From positions 992,001 to 1,056,000 of the forward strand of contig JADKKA010000022.1 in the NCBI GenBank assembly GCA_016720745.1: a stretch of 64,000 nt of DNA. Reading direction: 5' to 3'. Positions 63,868 through 64,000 of the stretch are shown here, one piece after another; position 1 is the stretch's first letter, and each line of letters opens with the position of its first letter. The translations under genes were made by a program, and so were the position numbers. Origin of the DNA: Chitinophagaceae bacterium. GTDB taxonomy: Bacteria; Bacteroidota; Bacteroidia; Chitinophagales; Chitinophagaceae. Under the pieces are notes generated by a model. That model was not told where the DNA came from. It was given only the letters and a program-made list of their open reading frames with translations, and did no database searches.

Positions 63868-64000
63868 TTAATGCTTAACCGGATTCCCATCTTCAGCAGC
63901 CTCACTGTAATAATTCATGGTTACAGGTATGCCCATGGCATCATAGTCAAAAAATACCGGATTGAGACGACTAACCACACATTTATTATCTCCAAAATAT
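63868..64000 (-). CDS. C-terminal end of an unidentified protein (partial)
   Basis: On the minus strand one frame is open from the window edge to a TAA at 63868: 43 residues containing NPVFFDYDAMGIPVTMNYYSE and ending DGNPVKH. The sense and composition look like real coding sequence, but it is too short to name. The rest of the gap (63650-63867) shows no gene. Confidence 0.45.
   Translation of the reverse strand, partial: YFGDNKCVVSRLNPVFFDYDAMGIPVTMNYYSEAAEDGNPVKH

Overview
The window looks like chromosomal DNA of a Bacteroidota bacterium, most likely family Chitinophagaceae. The evidence is the gene content (type IX secretion sorting domains, PorP/SprF, GSCFA, DUF4270, GLPGLI and BlaI/M56 proteins), the recurring promoter element TAnnTTTG, the near absence of Shine-Dalgarno sequences, and Bacteroidota-style PurM and short GT5 proteins. 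It is mostly core housekeeping sequence. I see no phage, plasmid, insertion sequence or CRISPR array.

Layout. 1-9.6 kb: translation and RNA genes (pnp partial, rpsO, a MiaE-like tRNA hydroxylase), two sugar kinases (one APH-fold, galK), a GSCFA protein, HMG-CoA lyase, rlmB and metK. 9.6-18.6 kb: a DUF4270 lipoprotein with a half-length GT5 protein, then panC, a flippase-like membrane protein, a RfaE2-type nucleotidyltransferase, ppk1-ppx and panB. 18.6-29 kb: a BtuB-like receptor, an ALDH7-type dehydrogenase, a subtilase, a lipoprotein with three copies of a His/Cys motif, a DinB protein, the tail-specific protease, tRNA-His and a DUF445 protein. 29-40 kb: a TonB-dependent receptor, a Gfo/Idh-GT-GT operon, an FtsE-like ATPase, purM, ribF and holA. 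40-46 kb: an unusual locus in which two paralogous membrane-anchored coiled-coil proteins flank an exported Ppx/GppA-like ASKHA protein, followed by a BlaI-M56 pair. 46-53 kb: a 1938-residue T9SS adhesin-like protein and its PorP/SprF partner. 53-64 kb: pyrimidine genes (pyrE, pyrB, pyrR), coaD, a thioesterase, a Nudix hydrolase, pruA with a GLPGLI protein, and a second large T9SS cargo protein.

Two things stand out. First, several intergenic gaps carry short tandem arrays with different unit sequences but the same period of exactly 7 bp. One small array lies inside an extra in-frame segment of ribF. Second, the coiled-coil/ASKHA/coiled-coil locus is the best candidate here for an undescribed cell-envelope system. 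Several genes also appear to be transcribed as leaderless or near-leaderless mRNAs from TAnnTTTG promoters, and these promoters help decide start codons.
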